Positions 23,607-34,368 of a stretch of DNA of 64,000 bases are shown piece after piece. The notes beneath the pieces were generated by a model, which was not told where the DNA came from, searched no databases, and worked only from the letters and a program-made list of their open reading frames with translations. Origin of the DNA: Mesodorylaimus sp. YZB2_4 (Eukaryota; Nematoda; Enoplea; Dorylaimida; Dorylaimidae); contig JASANH010000517.1 in the NCBI GenBank assembly GCA_030248295.1, positions 248,001 through 312,000 of the forward strand. Direction: 5' to 3'. Within the stretch, counting starts at the first letter, position 1; each line of letters opens with the position of its first letter. The position numbers and the translations under genes are program-made.

Positions 23607-24284
23607 CAGACTTTGCAGACTTTGCTTTAACAGACTTTGCATCGTGCTTTCTGTTTTCGTGTGTGCTCCCGAGTTTTACTGAGTCCGCTCAGGTTCCCTT
23701 TCGTAATAGCTGAAATAACCATTCAGTTAGGGCACCTGCGACTTGCCAGTCCTGGTATTCTTATCCGTTTGTGATTACTCTAAATCATTAGCGAGTTAGC
23801 CGGTAGCCAACCAGTCAGCTTGTAGCATATAAATAGGCCGCCAGAAAATTTTTGTTTTTTATGCCTGCCTGCGCTTTTCATATAAAGAGGTCCATTTGAC
23901 GTCGCGCTGCAAAAGATTTTTGCCTGTGCGCAGTGTGTGCTCTTTTCGAAGGAGGCAGCACACATATATAATCCCACGCTGTCCTTTCCTAAACTGACGA
24001 GGGAACAGAAAGCTTGTCTATTGTAGTTTCGACGGAAAAACTCGCACTGACCACTTCACTCGAAGAAAACTCCCTCCTGAGAAAACTAACGCAAATTTGG
24101 TTCATGCCAACTCTATACAGTAGACTTCGTTTGGCAGCATTTTCATTCGTAACAAGTAAGGTCAGCAGTATCTTTAAGACCAAAGCCATTACAACAGTCA
24201 GAGGAGCGTATTTCTGCCCCTTCCTGTTCATCCACTGGTCTTCCGTCTTCTTCCTATGTACTTCAGGCCTTTGCTCCACTGCTG

Positions 24285-24530
24285 TTTGAGCTGTCTCCTA
24301 AACTCACTGCCTAGTGGCAAAGCGGTAAGTTTGGCAGCTGGTGTTTTACCTTTGCCTCCACCTAAAACGGGTGTCAAGCACAAATCTGGCTGTCTGTATG
24401 GCTTCTTACAAGAAGGTTTAGTTGTGCACTTGGCTGACTCAGCACACCTGCTTAACACAATATCCTTGTTATCTCCTTATCACCTTATCATACTGTTTTC
24501 CCCTGTCAAACTATCCCTTGGTATAGTTCT
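24285..24530 (+). pseudogene. Broken copy of gene A exon 6 and start of intron 6
   Basis: Matches 13560-13800: shared TAGTGGCAAA, TTGGCAGCTGGTGT, TTGCCTCCA and the intron blocks TATCACCTTATCATACT and AACTATCCCTT. The reading frame is lost (TAG inside the exon match, 5' half unrecognisable). Similarity stops near 24.53 kb at a GATCCG-rich sequence and resumes near 28.06 kb. Confidence 0.7.
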
Positions 24531-24835
24531 CGGCCGGATCGGATCCGAAAAATCACCATTCGTAAATTTGGATCGGACCATCCTATCTGAACTATGCGAT
24601 CCGACATTCTGAGCTGATGGTGTCTCCAATAACCGCTGGCAACAAACGAACTACCGCGCAATTTTTGTCCAACACTCTATAGTGTAATGAAGGAGACGAG
24701 ATAAATATTCTGCATTGATGGTTCCTTTTTTCTGCTCATTATTAGAGTTACAAGTCAACTTACTTCTCATTATTATCATTTGAGACCAAAGAAAACATGG
24801 GTGACTCAAAGGCGACCAGCGCCAACCATTTTAAG

Positions 24836-25976
24836 TAGACCCCGGATCAGGTCGGGTTCAACCCGACGGGTCGAACCCGAAAGTCCCTGACCCGAAATTT
24901 CGGGTCGGGCTGACCCGAATTCGGTATAAGTAGTTGAAGTTCCTCGCGATAAAAACCATTCACAAATGCTCAGAACGTGGTGGCGTTGGTGTAAAGGTGA
25001 CTGTGAGAAAATATGAGATGGAGACATCCAACGCTCGCGAATCTTCATCTTTTGTTATTCCCCAGTTATCCTTAGTAAATGCAATAACGTTCCCTTATAT
25101 TTCCCACAATAGTGGTCAAATAATTTTTTAAAAACTTTTAAAAAGCGACTGGGGTCTGTCCACTGGAGACAAGATTTAACCAATTTGAATAATAGGCGTG
25201 AAAAATAGAGACAACTCTGTCATAACTTTCGGAGTCTGAGACAGCTTATCCTTGGTTAAACAAAGAAATACCTAAATATATATGAACCCCAGGCTAGAGT
25301 TGCACCTAGTCTTCACAAAAGATATTGCTTACAAAATCATATTGTGCTGGACACTAGCTCCTGTCAGAACCTCCACTACTGATGGAGAAATGTGAGGGTA
25401 CCTATCACTTTTGAATACAGCATTATGCAGTGGTAACATGTATGGTGGTCAAGGGGGCTATTATTGGTACATATTTGGTGTTTGGGTACAGACTATACTG
25501 CTCTTCCAGCCAGGTATACCCAGGAAGTTATGTCATATTCAGGAATCAAATGTGATTGTAGATACCCCTACGACCTGCTAAAAGTTATCAACTCCTTCTT
25601 ATGTTAGAGTATGGCTAGTCCCACTCATTCATCAGAGTTGACAAGAATGTTTATGAGAACTCTCACATATGGACCCTCCCCTTTGCAGAAATTACTCAGA
25701 AAAACTGGTCATTCTCACAGCTTACAATTTGTGTGACATTCTCGGAAGTTGCGCAGAATGAGAACGTGGAATGAAAGACCTTGTGCATGCATTCATAAAG
25801 CATAAACTGCAAATCCTGGAGTCGAACAACTATAAAAAGGTTTCTGTAGTTGCTTATAGTAGTAACTTGCGAAACTTCTGTATTTCTTACCCGTTTGACC
25901 CGATCTTTCAAAAAAATGACCCGACCCGATTTTGACCCGACCCGACCCGAAAGTACCTGACCCGATCCGGGGTCTA
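24836..25976. mobile_element. hAT-like non-autonomous transposon, 1141 bp
   Basis: Terminal inverted repeats begin TAGACCCCGGATCAGGTC on the left and TAGACCCCGGATCGGGTC on the reverse strand at the right. Exactly flanking are identical 8-bp copies ATTTTAAG (24828-24835 and 25977-25984). An 8-bp duplication is diagnostic of hAT-type insertion, and the T-A-G start fits the hAT end pattern loosely. Both ends carry clustered GACCCGA iterations. No transposase frame inside. Confidence 0.85.
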
Positions 25977-25984
25977 ATTTTAAG

Positions 25985-27430
25985 TCGATCTTTACGAAAC
26001 CAAAAATTGCAGTGTGCTCCTAGGTGCAAAAGAGCTTCCCTCAAGATATCAGAGGCGTCTGGCCCCTTAATCAGGCGTGGCGATGGCCTAAAGTCCTGAG
26101 AATTTTTAAGTTCTTGCATGGTTAGGAGCCCGAGCGTTGAGAAAAACAGACAGCAGTCTTTCCAAACTCGTTTTCGGGTCTCAGGCTTCGAGTCTACGTG
26201 AAACACTTGGTTTTTGGGCAAAAAACCAGAAGACTTCAAAAAATTTCTGGGACTTTAGGTCCTGACCACTGCTGACCGATTGCTCAGACGCCCCTGATAT
26301 TTTTCAGAGTGCTTCATTTTGCATCTGGGAACAAATTACAATTTTTTGTTTTGTTGAGTTCGACTCAACAGTTAGCAAAGTTGCCTTGTCATATTTTGCA
26401 AATGCTTGGAGTCTGACGACAGGAATATTAGTGAGGAGTGGGAACAAAGTGGAAATATCCGTTTTTATAAAAATGTTTGAATTTGTTCACAGTCATTTAT
26501 GAGCAGCATGGATCTTCCTTATATCATCATGTGGAGTAGATCCATGATGAGCGGAGTGGCGCAGCCTTGAGAGGGGTGCTTGCGCCTTTGCGCCATCATA
26601 ATAAATACCTGTATGTTCATCATGGAGAGCACTCTTTCGAAAAAAGTTCATGCGTTATTGATTGTTCGAAAAATTACATGTATTTCACATGATCCGATCC
26701 GATCCGAATGAAACCCCCATCTAATGATGAGGGTTCGTCTCTAGCGTTTTGAACCACCCGGCACGAGTCGCCTGGTGCAACCCGTGAACACTTCCTACGC
26801 TCGTCCTCTCTTGTCATGGAGCAAGGAGCGAGCCTGGATCTAATCTACGGTAGACTAGTTCTAGGATTGGCAGCTTATTAGGCGCCCTTCTGGCCGCCCT
26901 GGCCGCCTAGACTGCCTTCAGTCGGTATACGTATCTCGTCACGAGCGGTTGGGTATCTCCTGACCGTCTCTCCCCTATTCCGTGCTCGTCACTTGGCTAG
27001 TCTTATACTTGTGGAGGTGTCCGCCCGGAATCACCGTCCGCCCGTCGGCCTAGTTGTCCGTTTCAGTAGGGACCGCGCAGAAGTGATTCGAACCGCGTAC
27101 GCGAGTAGGTACATCCACCCATAGACGGTAGGAGTATCACACGAAGCATCCGGTCCGATCCAAAATTTTTCCCATCAGATTCGATCCGACAAACCGCCAT
27201 CCGATCCGGTCGTGAGTCGTGGTGTAACCCTCGTGCCTGATGAACCATGGCGAGTGGGAGAGAGTAATCGATACTCTCCCTTGGCTGGGAGACGTCAACC
27301 TATCGGGTTGATGTTTCTGCCGTAGGTTGTCGCAAGACTTGCCTGCTCCAGTTGGAGTATTAGTCCCGCTGACTTCGGTTGACCTCCCTCCTACTTCTGC
27401 CAGGCTTGGTTACAATGAGTAACTTGTGAG
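25985..27430. other. GATCCG-rich repetitive sequence without gene
   Basis: Contains GATCCGATCCGATCCG at about 26694, further GATCCG iterations near 27.15 and 27.2 kb, and an S3 repeat at about 27225-27375. Together with 24.53 and 28.0 kb these iterations suggest one or more elements inserted in the duplicated gene A intron. No exon is supported. Confidence 0.45.
27225..27375 (+). repeat. Dispersed repeat, family S3
   Basis: Second plus-strand copy, with GAGTAATCGATACTCTCCC, GAGACGTCAACC and AAGACTTGCCTGC. See 18895-19075. Confidence 0.65.
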
Positions 27431-27638
27431 CGCATTATTTCTTGTTATCAAGTCGACATATGGACGAAACATTCATGGCCCATGTGCCTTATAAGTCAAT
27501 ACCAAATGCCTCAAGGGTATGCCATATACGGCATATCCTCGTTGCGACCCTCTTTTTAACCAAGAAGCTATAGTATGAAATCATGTCCACTCGGTCCAAG
27601 CTCTGCTTCTGTGCTTTTTCAACCCTTTTTCTTAACAG

Positions 27639-27722
27639 TTAATCCAATAACAAATTTGGATTACAAGCGATTACGAGCCGCACCATTTTCTAAACGATAT
27701 TTGGATGAGCCTATAACGAAAC
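27639..27722 (+). pseudogene. Isolated copy of gene A exon 2 (dibasic propeptide exon)
   Basis: 84 bases, same length and phase as 11820-11903, with acceptor TTAACAG and donor GTAAGT intact and no stop. Only five base changes, two of them altering residues. The surrounding 27.44-27.93 kb matches introns 1 and 2 of gene A (11.63-12.05 kb). No signal-peptide exon or domain exon lies next to it in the right order, so it cannot form a gene here; called a stranded exon copy. Use in an unseen transcript cannot be excluded. Confidence 0.7.
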
Positions 27723-28161
27723 GTAAGTTTTGTGAAACCACTCTCAGCGTGAGTGGGTGCCGTCATGTTACTTGATCAGAGCAATTATATAACGGTGACG
27801 TTTGATCAAGTGATCAGAAAATCGATCACTTCAACCGATAGGTTTTACGATCCAGCAAGTATTGATTGATTATTGATTCTGCAAGTATTGATTTATTTGA
27901 GTAGTATTGTAAGGATGTGGCTATTCGGATTATGTCAGCTTAGCCCCCTTCTTTTCCAACTGGTGACCCAGACAGTCTTGCCAGATGTTCAGACACACCC
28001 GATCCGATCTGATCCGAAAAAGCCCTATCCGATCCGGTCGTGAAGCACAGTCATATAGAGTGACCACTTGTACGAGTATTATTATCGGCCATCATACGGG
28101 TATAATCCCCCCTGTCGCGTCACCTTATCACATTATCCTCTCACTGCGTCCATTCCGTTGG

Positions 28162-30782
28162 TCACTGGGCTGCCAACCACCACGTACCATAGTCGGCGCA
28201 GTAATATTCCCATCCTGTTTTTTGGCAAGGTTGTGTGGCGAACAAATTATTAACCAATTCGCTTTCAGTCACGTATTTGCATCCTGTCTCGTTTGCGGTG
28301 GATATCCAAGACGACTGTTCCTTTTCGTTGATCTTGGGTTCGCACATGCAGATTGCTTTTTGGACTTCCAGATATATCGCCTCGCACGTTCGACCCAAAT
28401 GCGACAGGCATGTTTTAATGTTACTGCACATGCCTTGAAATGGTTTCATGGCGAAATCTTTCGCCTCAGTGTTACACTTGTTCGCAGCCGTGACTTGAGA
28501 TGATGAGTTGCAGTACTCTCTGGCACTGAAGGACAACATAACGATGTCGCTTGTCATCCTAAAAAATTTGGAATAAGGTTTGAAAGCCGATTGCTAATCG
28601 TTTTTCTAACAGTCATCCAAACTAGAAATGGTCATGCCAAGCTACTATAATTAAAATTATGATGAACAAAAAATTTTAAAACATTGATGTGGAATCGTCG
28701 TGGCAATACAGACACGAAAACTACAGTACATATTATTGGCACGTTTTTAGGAGCCTATAAATAAAAGGTAAATATAGAACATTTTTTCATGTCCATTTTT
28801 GAATTTAACATAGCAAGTTTTAGTTTTTTCATGATCTGACCCCGAAGTTGTCATTTTTGTTAGCACACTACTTTGAAGGCCGATTTTATGGAAAGCCGTG
28901 CGATCAGGACATCATAGGAGGTTTTTGTAAATCCGAAACATTTGTATGGTAATTACCATGTCATTCTATATGCTTATGGTTTCATACCAGTGCAGTATCC
29001 TCACTCTGTAGCCTCACATGCCCTACTACAGTGCAAATACCTGTATCGCAGGTATCGCAGCTGTCACGCAATGGCAGATGCCAGCGAGCCAGCTGCAGAC
29101 ACTCAATCAGTCCCTACCTACCTCAGCCCCTTCTCAGAAATCACCCTTACCCTTTATGATCGAGTAAATAAAATTTAGAATTGGGAATCTGTCCAATGTT
29201 CACAAGGTCACTGAATATGTTGCCCACTGACATGAACTGTTCCTTGGTCAACTTGAATGTGGCCATCAGCACTGGTGTCAGGCACCGTTCAAGGCTTGGA
29301 TAGACCCCATCGAACATACTGTTTAAACACGAGCTTGAATCGGAAGGCTGCGGTGGGACGGTACAGTTATTCCTATAACATATCCAGGTCATGAAACAGT
29401 TTCACAAAATAGATGCTAAACATTTTTCTTTTTCTGGTTGTTCTAGGGAGGGGCGAATTTTGGTGCTTCTCCCACGAGCTAGGGGGGCTTGTTATTTGAT
29501 CTTATCTTGCCATCGACTAGGGTCAGTCCGGGATGCCTCAGTGTACATTAGGATGCAGACAGTGTTCGCAGGGTGATACCACCTACTGTAACGTTATCCA
29601 GCAGTCCCTGGCTCATCGTCGGTTGTGTCGAGACTGTCAATGAGAAAATCGCCCGTATCGACCGACCCGTACCCACGAGAACCAAAGGATGGGGAACAAT
29701 TTTTTGTTCCAAGATTCTGGAGCCCAACAATCCATGGCTGCGTTTTCCGTTGGTTTAAAGCATGCGACGAGGAGTCAACAAACTATGGATTGACTGATCG
29801 GTACAGAAGTGGATGAAAATTTTTTTTTTAATTCTAGCTTTCTACTGTCCACGTCTTAAAGTCGTTGCGGCCTAATTTCAGTTAACCGTTAATCGTGACT
29901 ACGCGATGTCCACGGCTGTCCAGAGGGATAAGCACATCCTGCCGAATTCAAGAGCCTCCCGCCTAATGAGGCATCTCCTAGTTTCTCGACCCCGAAGAGC
30001 TGAAGCGTGAGCCACCCACCGCCAGGCGTGCGAGGCGCAGAGAACTCTTTCGCCTTCTCAGATAACCAGAGTTGAACACTGTCACACCGACTATAGTTTC
30101 CAGCTCTGCCAAGCAAGCTGCGACATACGCCTTTCACCGCTACACAACGAAGAAGGTTTTTAGTGCTACGTCGGTTTTTGTGGACTGGGCCCGCCTCATC
30201 CCAGCTCCCCCACACGACTTCCAACCCGTTTTTTGCCTATACCCAGCAATCAGGTAAAGCTCGGCAAGGCTGCTCGGGGACTGGCACGCATAGCACAACA
30301 CGACGGAATCCTGGACCTGCCACCAGCTTTCTGAGACGATGGCGGGTTGTGAAAAATGTCGGTGTTCGACATCCGAGACTGTCTACTCGTTTGGCTTCCC
30401 TCTCTACTCGAAGCACCTCTAGGCTACCAGGTGAGTCACCCACGGCCTGACGAGCGACGTCAGGGTGGGTGTGGTTCGCAAACTGACCTCCATCACCGGG
30501 GATCGACCCCATGACGGTCCAGCTACACGCTCCCAAGCAATACGGAGAGACGAATGCCGAACCGCTGCACCACCGCGGCCGCCAGTTACGCTCAACTTAC
30601 TTTGCAAAACAATCAGACGCATTTTGACGAGCATTGTATCTATCGAAATCGCGGCCCACTGTATGCATGCAATTCATGGTTTTGGAAATCGAGCCAGAGC
30701 ATGCCTTGAGTAATTCGACATTTTGGCTTTGGCAGAACAAGGGAAGGCAAATGAGCACCAAAAATGGAACGGGAGAATCCAT
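28162..30782 (-). CDS. Cysteine-rich secreted protein, copy 3
   Basis: Three exons, 30601-30782, 29151-29372 and 28162-28558, join in phase to 266 codons plus stop. Signal peptide, then 16 cysteines at the same positions as copies 1 and 2; sequons NAS, NSS and NET. Exon 1 differs from that of copy 2 at only a few residues. Intron 1 (1228 bases) has the same S2 and S1 SINE pair as copy 2. The flanks match copy 1 on both sides, and beyond them lie broken gene A exon 6 (24.3 kb) and exon 7 (31.5 and 33.14 kb) copies, so this gene too once sat inside a gene A intron. All three copies keep open frames and splice sites, which implies they are still used. Function unknown. Confidence 0.85.
29870..30596. 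repeat. SINE pair (S2 plus strand, S1 minus strand) in intron 1 of copy 3
   Basis: S2 at about 29870-30140 (CCGCCAGGCGTGCGAGG, CCAGCTCTGCCAAGCAAGCT) and S1 in minus orientation at about 30150-30596. The reverse strand of S1 ends with a tRNA-like head: A-box TGGTGCAGCGGTTCGG and B-box-like GGGGTCGATCCCC. Confidence 0.7.
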
Positions 30783-30859
30783 TTGATGCAGTGAATCCAG
30801 GCAAGTTGTCTGTGGGGTCTGAGAAGAGCAGGAATGGTGTCGATTGGTGGAAAGCCGTG

Positions 30860-30865
30860 CTTATA
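30860..30865 (-). promoter_or_regulatory. TATA box of cysteine-rich gene copy 3
   Basis: TATAAG on the minus strand about 80 bases before the start at 30782; conserved with copies 1 and 2. A TTATCT (reverse GATA) motif at 30929-30934 is shared with copy 2 but lost in copy 1. Confidence 0.55.
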
Positions 30866-31651
30866 AGGTGAGTTTCCCTCTGACATCACAATACTACATT
30901 GTCTTGTCATTGTGGATGTAACCCCTCGTTATCTGATTGTCCTGCCCAGGTGCTGTTTATGAGCCATTAAAGTCCCTGTTGACTCAATAAATCTACGCCC
31001 AGAACATGAACAAGTAACAATGGGAGATCAGCAGTGCTTTTAAAATAAATGTGTGATTTTGTAATGGAGCAGGTTGTTTCCGAAAACAATTTGGTTTTCG
31101 AATATAAAGCGTTTGAAATAATTGACGCGCCGAGTTTGCTATGAATGGTTGGATATAAACTAGACCCTCACCCTTCAATTACTAGGGGTAACCGCCATGT
31201 GGAAATAATAACACATAGAGGACAAAGGGTACATGTTAGGTATGATGCATGGGTAGTTACTCTTATGAAAATTAGATGCTAAAATAAATATGAATGTGGG
31301 AATAAGCCGATCAAGTCACAGGGTCTCACAGGGTAGAATTATACAGTAGCCAGAGGTGGGTTAAGTGCTATAATCTGCAGACTTTAATGCTACGGTAGGT
31401 TATACCCGCAGTCTATGCCCTTGGGTAGAATGCGATTTGTGGTTTCAACCTAGTACATACTGCAAATCGTCAAAACTGATATTTTCATGAAGTAGTCAAA
31501 GATACACTCCAAAAAAACATGCATAATTTGAGGAACCGATTCGCACACATCGTTTCATTGGGCCTATCTCAGAAACAGTGTAAGGTGCGTAGGTGATCAA
31601 GGACATCAAACGATGCAGAATTTAACTCTTTTAAATAGTATAGCTTGTGTA

Positions 31652-32846
31652 CTAATACGACGTGTCCCTTTTCTTAGTTTTCATCATCTCCGCGACCCTA
31701 CGAGCCATGCTGTTCACAAGCTTTTGCAAATACTCAATCGCAAACGTGCTCCAAACGTCCTTCACCCGTTTCCACAATGCTTCATTGCTCGAAAACTTCT
31801 CGCCTTGTACGCCCCGTTTGATATAATCACATACGTTTCGATTGAGGGATCGAACTTCAATCCCTCCTAGAATTCGATCCCTCCTTCAGGAATCGAATTC
31901 CTCTAATTCAGGAGGGATCGAATTCGAGTGGGCGACTGACCACTTGCTGGGTTCGTTTTTCTGATCGTGAGGCGTGAGGTGGTGATTGGGTTCATGTCTG
32001 GTGACTGCGGCGGCCAAGAAGCCAAGAAGCTGTTCCCATTAATTTCAGCTCTTTTTCATTTTTCCATTGCCTAACCATGGCAATGCCGCGCGTCCCCAGA
32101 CCATGGCAAGGGGCGTTATCTTCTTGAAAACGATATTGGCCATTGGGATGCAATTTTCGATCGAAGGCATCAGACTTTCCTCCAAAATGTCGATACTGAG
32201 CTCCATCAACAGTCCCTTTCGCGAGATGTAATTTACCTTCGCCGTTGTAACTGAAGCATCCCTACACCATGATGCCACCACCACCGAATTTCGATGTGGT
32301 CTGAACGCAATTGGGCCGGAATTTCTCATTTTTGGTTTGGAAACATCGTTCTGAGCGATCTTACACCAAACAAAACCGAGATTCGTCAGACCAGACAACT
32401 TTGCGCCAATACTAATCTGATACTTCTGAATGTTCTTTTGCCCATTAAAGCTGGTACTTACGATTTTTCTGTGATAACAAGGGCTTTTTGACCCACCGGT
32501 AATTGTAAATTTCACTTTCTGCCAGTCTACTAGGAATCGTTGGTCGAGACAATCGTCCTCCCACTGCGGAATCGAGCTTATTGGCCAACTGTCTCAGGGT
32601 GGTCTCACGAGATTTTAGAGCCATTCGCCTCAATGCTCGACCAGTCTGTGGGCTGGTCTAGCGCGGACGTCCAGAACCACCTTTCCTTTTCACTGTCCCA
32701 TAGTTTCTTTGGCGGTTGACTATCCGGGACACTGTTGACTGATGCGACTCGGTCCCAAATAAAGTTTCCATCGTTTTGACGATGCCGCACTGCTTTTCAC
32801 CAGACGCTGCTAAAGCCACAATTTCGCCTGCTTTTTCAGGTGACAA
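31652..32846 (-). pseudogene. Tc1-like transposase pseudogene
   Basis: From ATG at 32846 (MSPEKAGEIVALAASGEKQC, helix-turn-helix region) through WSDESRF and FQEDNAPCHG, which carry the first two catalytic Asp, to WPPQSPDMNPI and a C-terminus with LVNSMARRVAEM. This is the classical Tc1 order, about 350 codons without the insert. It is broken by a TAG after GRPR, another TAA after SRFCLV, frame changes and an insertion exactly at the codon of the third catalytic residue. Confidence 0.85.
31844..31983. repeat. Short repeat inserted in the Tc1 transposase; second copy at 34305-34368
   Basis: GATT flanks both sides (31840-31843, 31984-31987). It contains GGGATCGAATTCGAGTGGGC and ACCACTTGCTGGG, which recur at 34305-34368 with few differences. 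Its left part has alternating GATCCCTCC and GGAGGGATC units, so it folds on itself. Confidence 0.7.
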
Positions 32847-33359
32847 TGCTTTTGTTGCCAGATGACTTCCGGATCAGTCTTGATTAAAATTAAGTTCAAC
32901 TGACTTGTTACGCCCACCCAGCTCGTATGAGACAGTATGGCGCAGTGAGAGAAGTCAGTGTCAAAGCAAAACCCCTTTCCTGCAAACTGCGAGATGAAAT
33001 AAAGGCAACTACACATGCATTTTGGATACCTTGCCTGGATCAATCTGCATAAAAAAAAGACCAATAAAAAATTAACTAGCCAGCTCACCCTTGCATAAAA
33101 CTTGGTTTACCCATCACTAGCAATTCCTTCATAGCAGTGTATGCTGGTGCTGATGGAATTCAGAAAGGTCATTATACAAACCTCCCAGTTGAATGTAATA
33201 CATGCTGACCTAGCAGACCCACCAAAAAGTTGACTCACCAGTATTGTCCAATTATTCAGAACTGCTCTTGCCGCAAACTTCTGTCTTTTTCCAAGTCGTC
33301 CACTAACTTTTTTGGACTGGAGACCATGCAACAAAGTATCAGTATCATCCTGGGATGCT

Positions 33360-33567
33360 GGTGCTGGCACAGGATGCCCTCGTGTGGAGGTGCTCCTAGT
33401 GGAGACACACAGAGGGATGTCGCCGTGAGAGCTGGTCACCTCACGGCCCCGCTTATCATATCAATGCCTGCTATATATAGCTGGCCTGCTATAGACATAA
33501 CGGGTTGGAAGTCCCGTGGGGAACTGGGACGGCACGGGGCGCACCCAACAAAAGATTTTTAAAAAAG
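33360..33567 (+). repeat. SINE S1, 3' half
   Basis: Shares GATGCCCTCGTGTGGAGGTG, GAGACACACAGAGGGA and the TTTTTAAAAAAG-like tail with the full copy at 10004-10432. Confidence 0.7.
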
Positions 33568-34304
33568 TCTAATGGACGTCTAATCGTAAGACTCAAAGGT
33601 CTGAATGTCGCAAATAAGCCAGTGCAGTTCTTACTGCTCTCTACTATACAGATTGCACGATTCAAATTCGTTTTTTGTCTCTGCAAAAAGAAGCACAGAG
33701 CCAGTGCAATTTTTAAGGACATGTTTTAAGGGCACTGTCTCAGCATATCGACGCTGAAATTAGTAAGCTTCAAAAATGAACCCATGTATTACAACGAACC
33801 GCGAAAGAAGGTGCCATGAGCAGCCGTCAAAAATTTTTTGTAGCTCCACAAAATGTGGGTTTTTGAACCCGCATATTTTGAGACGGCTCGGTCGGAAAAT
33901 AGTTCAACCGCGGCTCATTGAAAAGAATACCTTTTCCTCTACAAACGCTTGTTATTTTAAAAAATCACTCTGTAATCGACAAATTTGATGGGTGCGCACG
34001 TGAAGCCCCTGTGAGCCCTAGTCCATAGAAAAGTGGTTAGACGAGCGACATCAGTAGATACCAATAATGTGTTTCCTCGAATGTGCCCCCCCCCCCCCCA
34101 GAGAGGTACAACTTGGGTTCGTCCCTAGGTGGAGAACATATTCGAAAGGGGACCTACAATAAATACTCAACTACTGGGTGAAATAGTAATTATTTGAGGC
34201 TTTTACATGAACCACACTTGTCAAACATTTCGGCACGAGCTGGTATTTTCTTCAGTGCCATAAATACTTTGATGCACCTCACTAATATTCCAATTCGTCA
34301 AACT

Positions 34305-34368
34305 TCAGGAGGGATCGAAATCGAGTGGGCGACTGACTACTTGCTGGGCTCGCTTATCTGATCGTGAG
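34305..34368 (+). repeat. Second copy of the repeat found inside the Tc1 element
   Basis: CAGGAGGGATCGAAATCGAG and CTTGCTGGGCTCG match 31907-31975. Only the right part of the element is present. Confidence 0.65.

Larger units (their letters stand above)
21930..24250. other. Mobile-element zone between copy 2 and the broken gene A fragments
   Basis: Holds the end of the duplicated flank of copy 2 (to about 22.1 kb), a mariner-type MITE, a large foldback element and the 23660-24060 segment similar to 17430-17860. No intact gene is seen. Confidence 0.5.
31505..33139. mobile_element. Tc1-family transposon, 1635 bp, degenerate
   Basis: Boundaries come from the interrupted exon: TA at 31503-31504 and 33140-33141 flank the insert, as expected for Tc1/mariner. 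Both ends start CACT when read inwards, but the inverted ends are otherwise poorly matched. It encodes a minus-strand Tc1-type transposase pseudogene and itself contains a roughly 140-bp insertion (31844-31983). Confidence 0.75.
31480..33205 (+). pseudogene. Broken copy of gene A exon 7, split by a Tc1 element
   Basis: The acceptor and first bases of exon 7 (GAAGT-GTCAAAGATA) are found at about 31489-31504, and the exon continues with TATGCTGGTGCTG at 33140 and CCCAGTTGAATGTA near 33187. Between them lies the Tc1 element 31505-33139, inserted at a TA. The remaining part drifts out of frame. Confidence 0.7.

Noticed and set aside
24806-25048. 80-codon minus-strand frame at the left end of the hAT-like element
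   Set aside because: It is the translation of GACCCGA iterations and flank; no domain.
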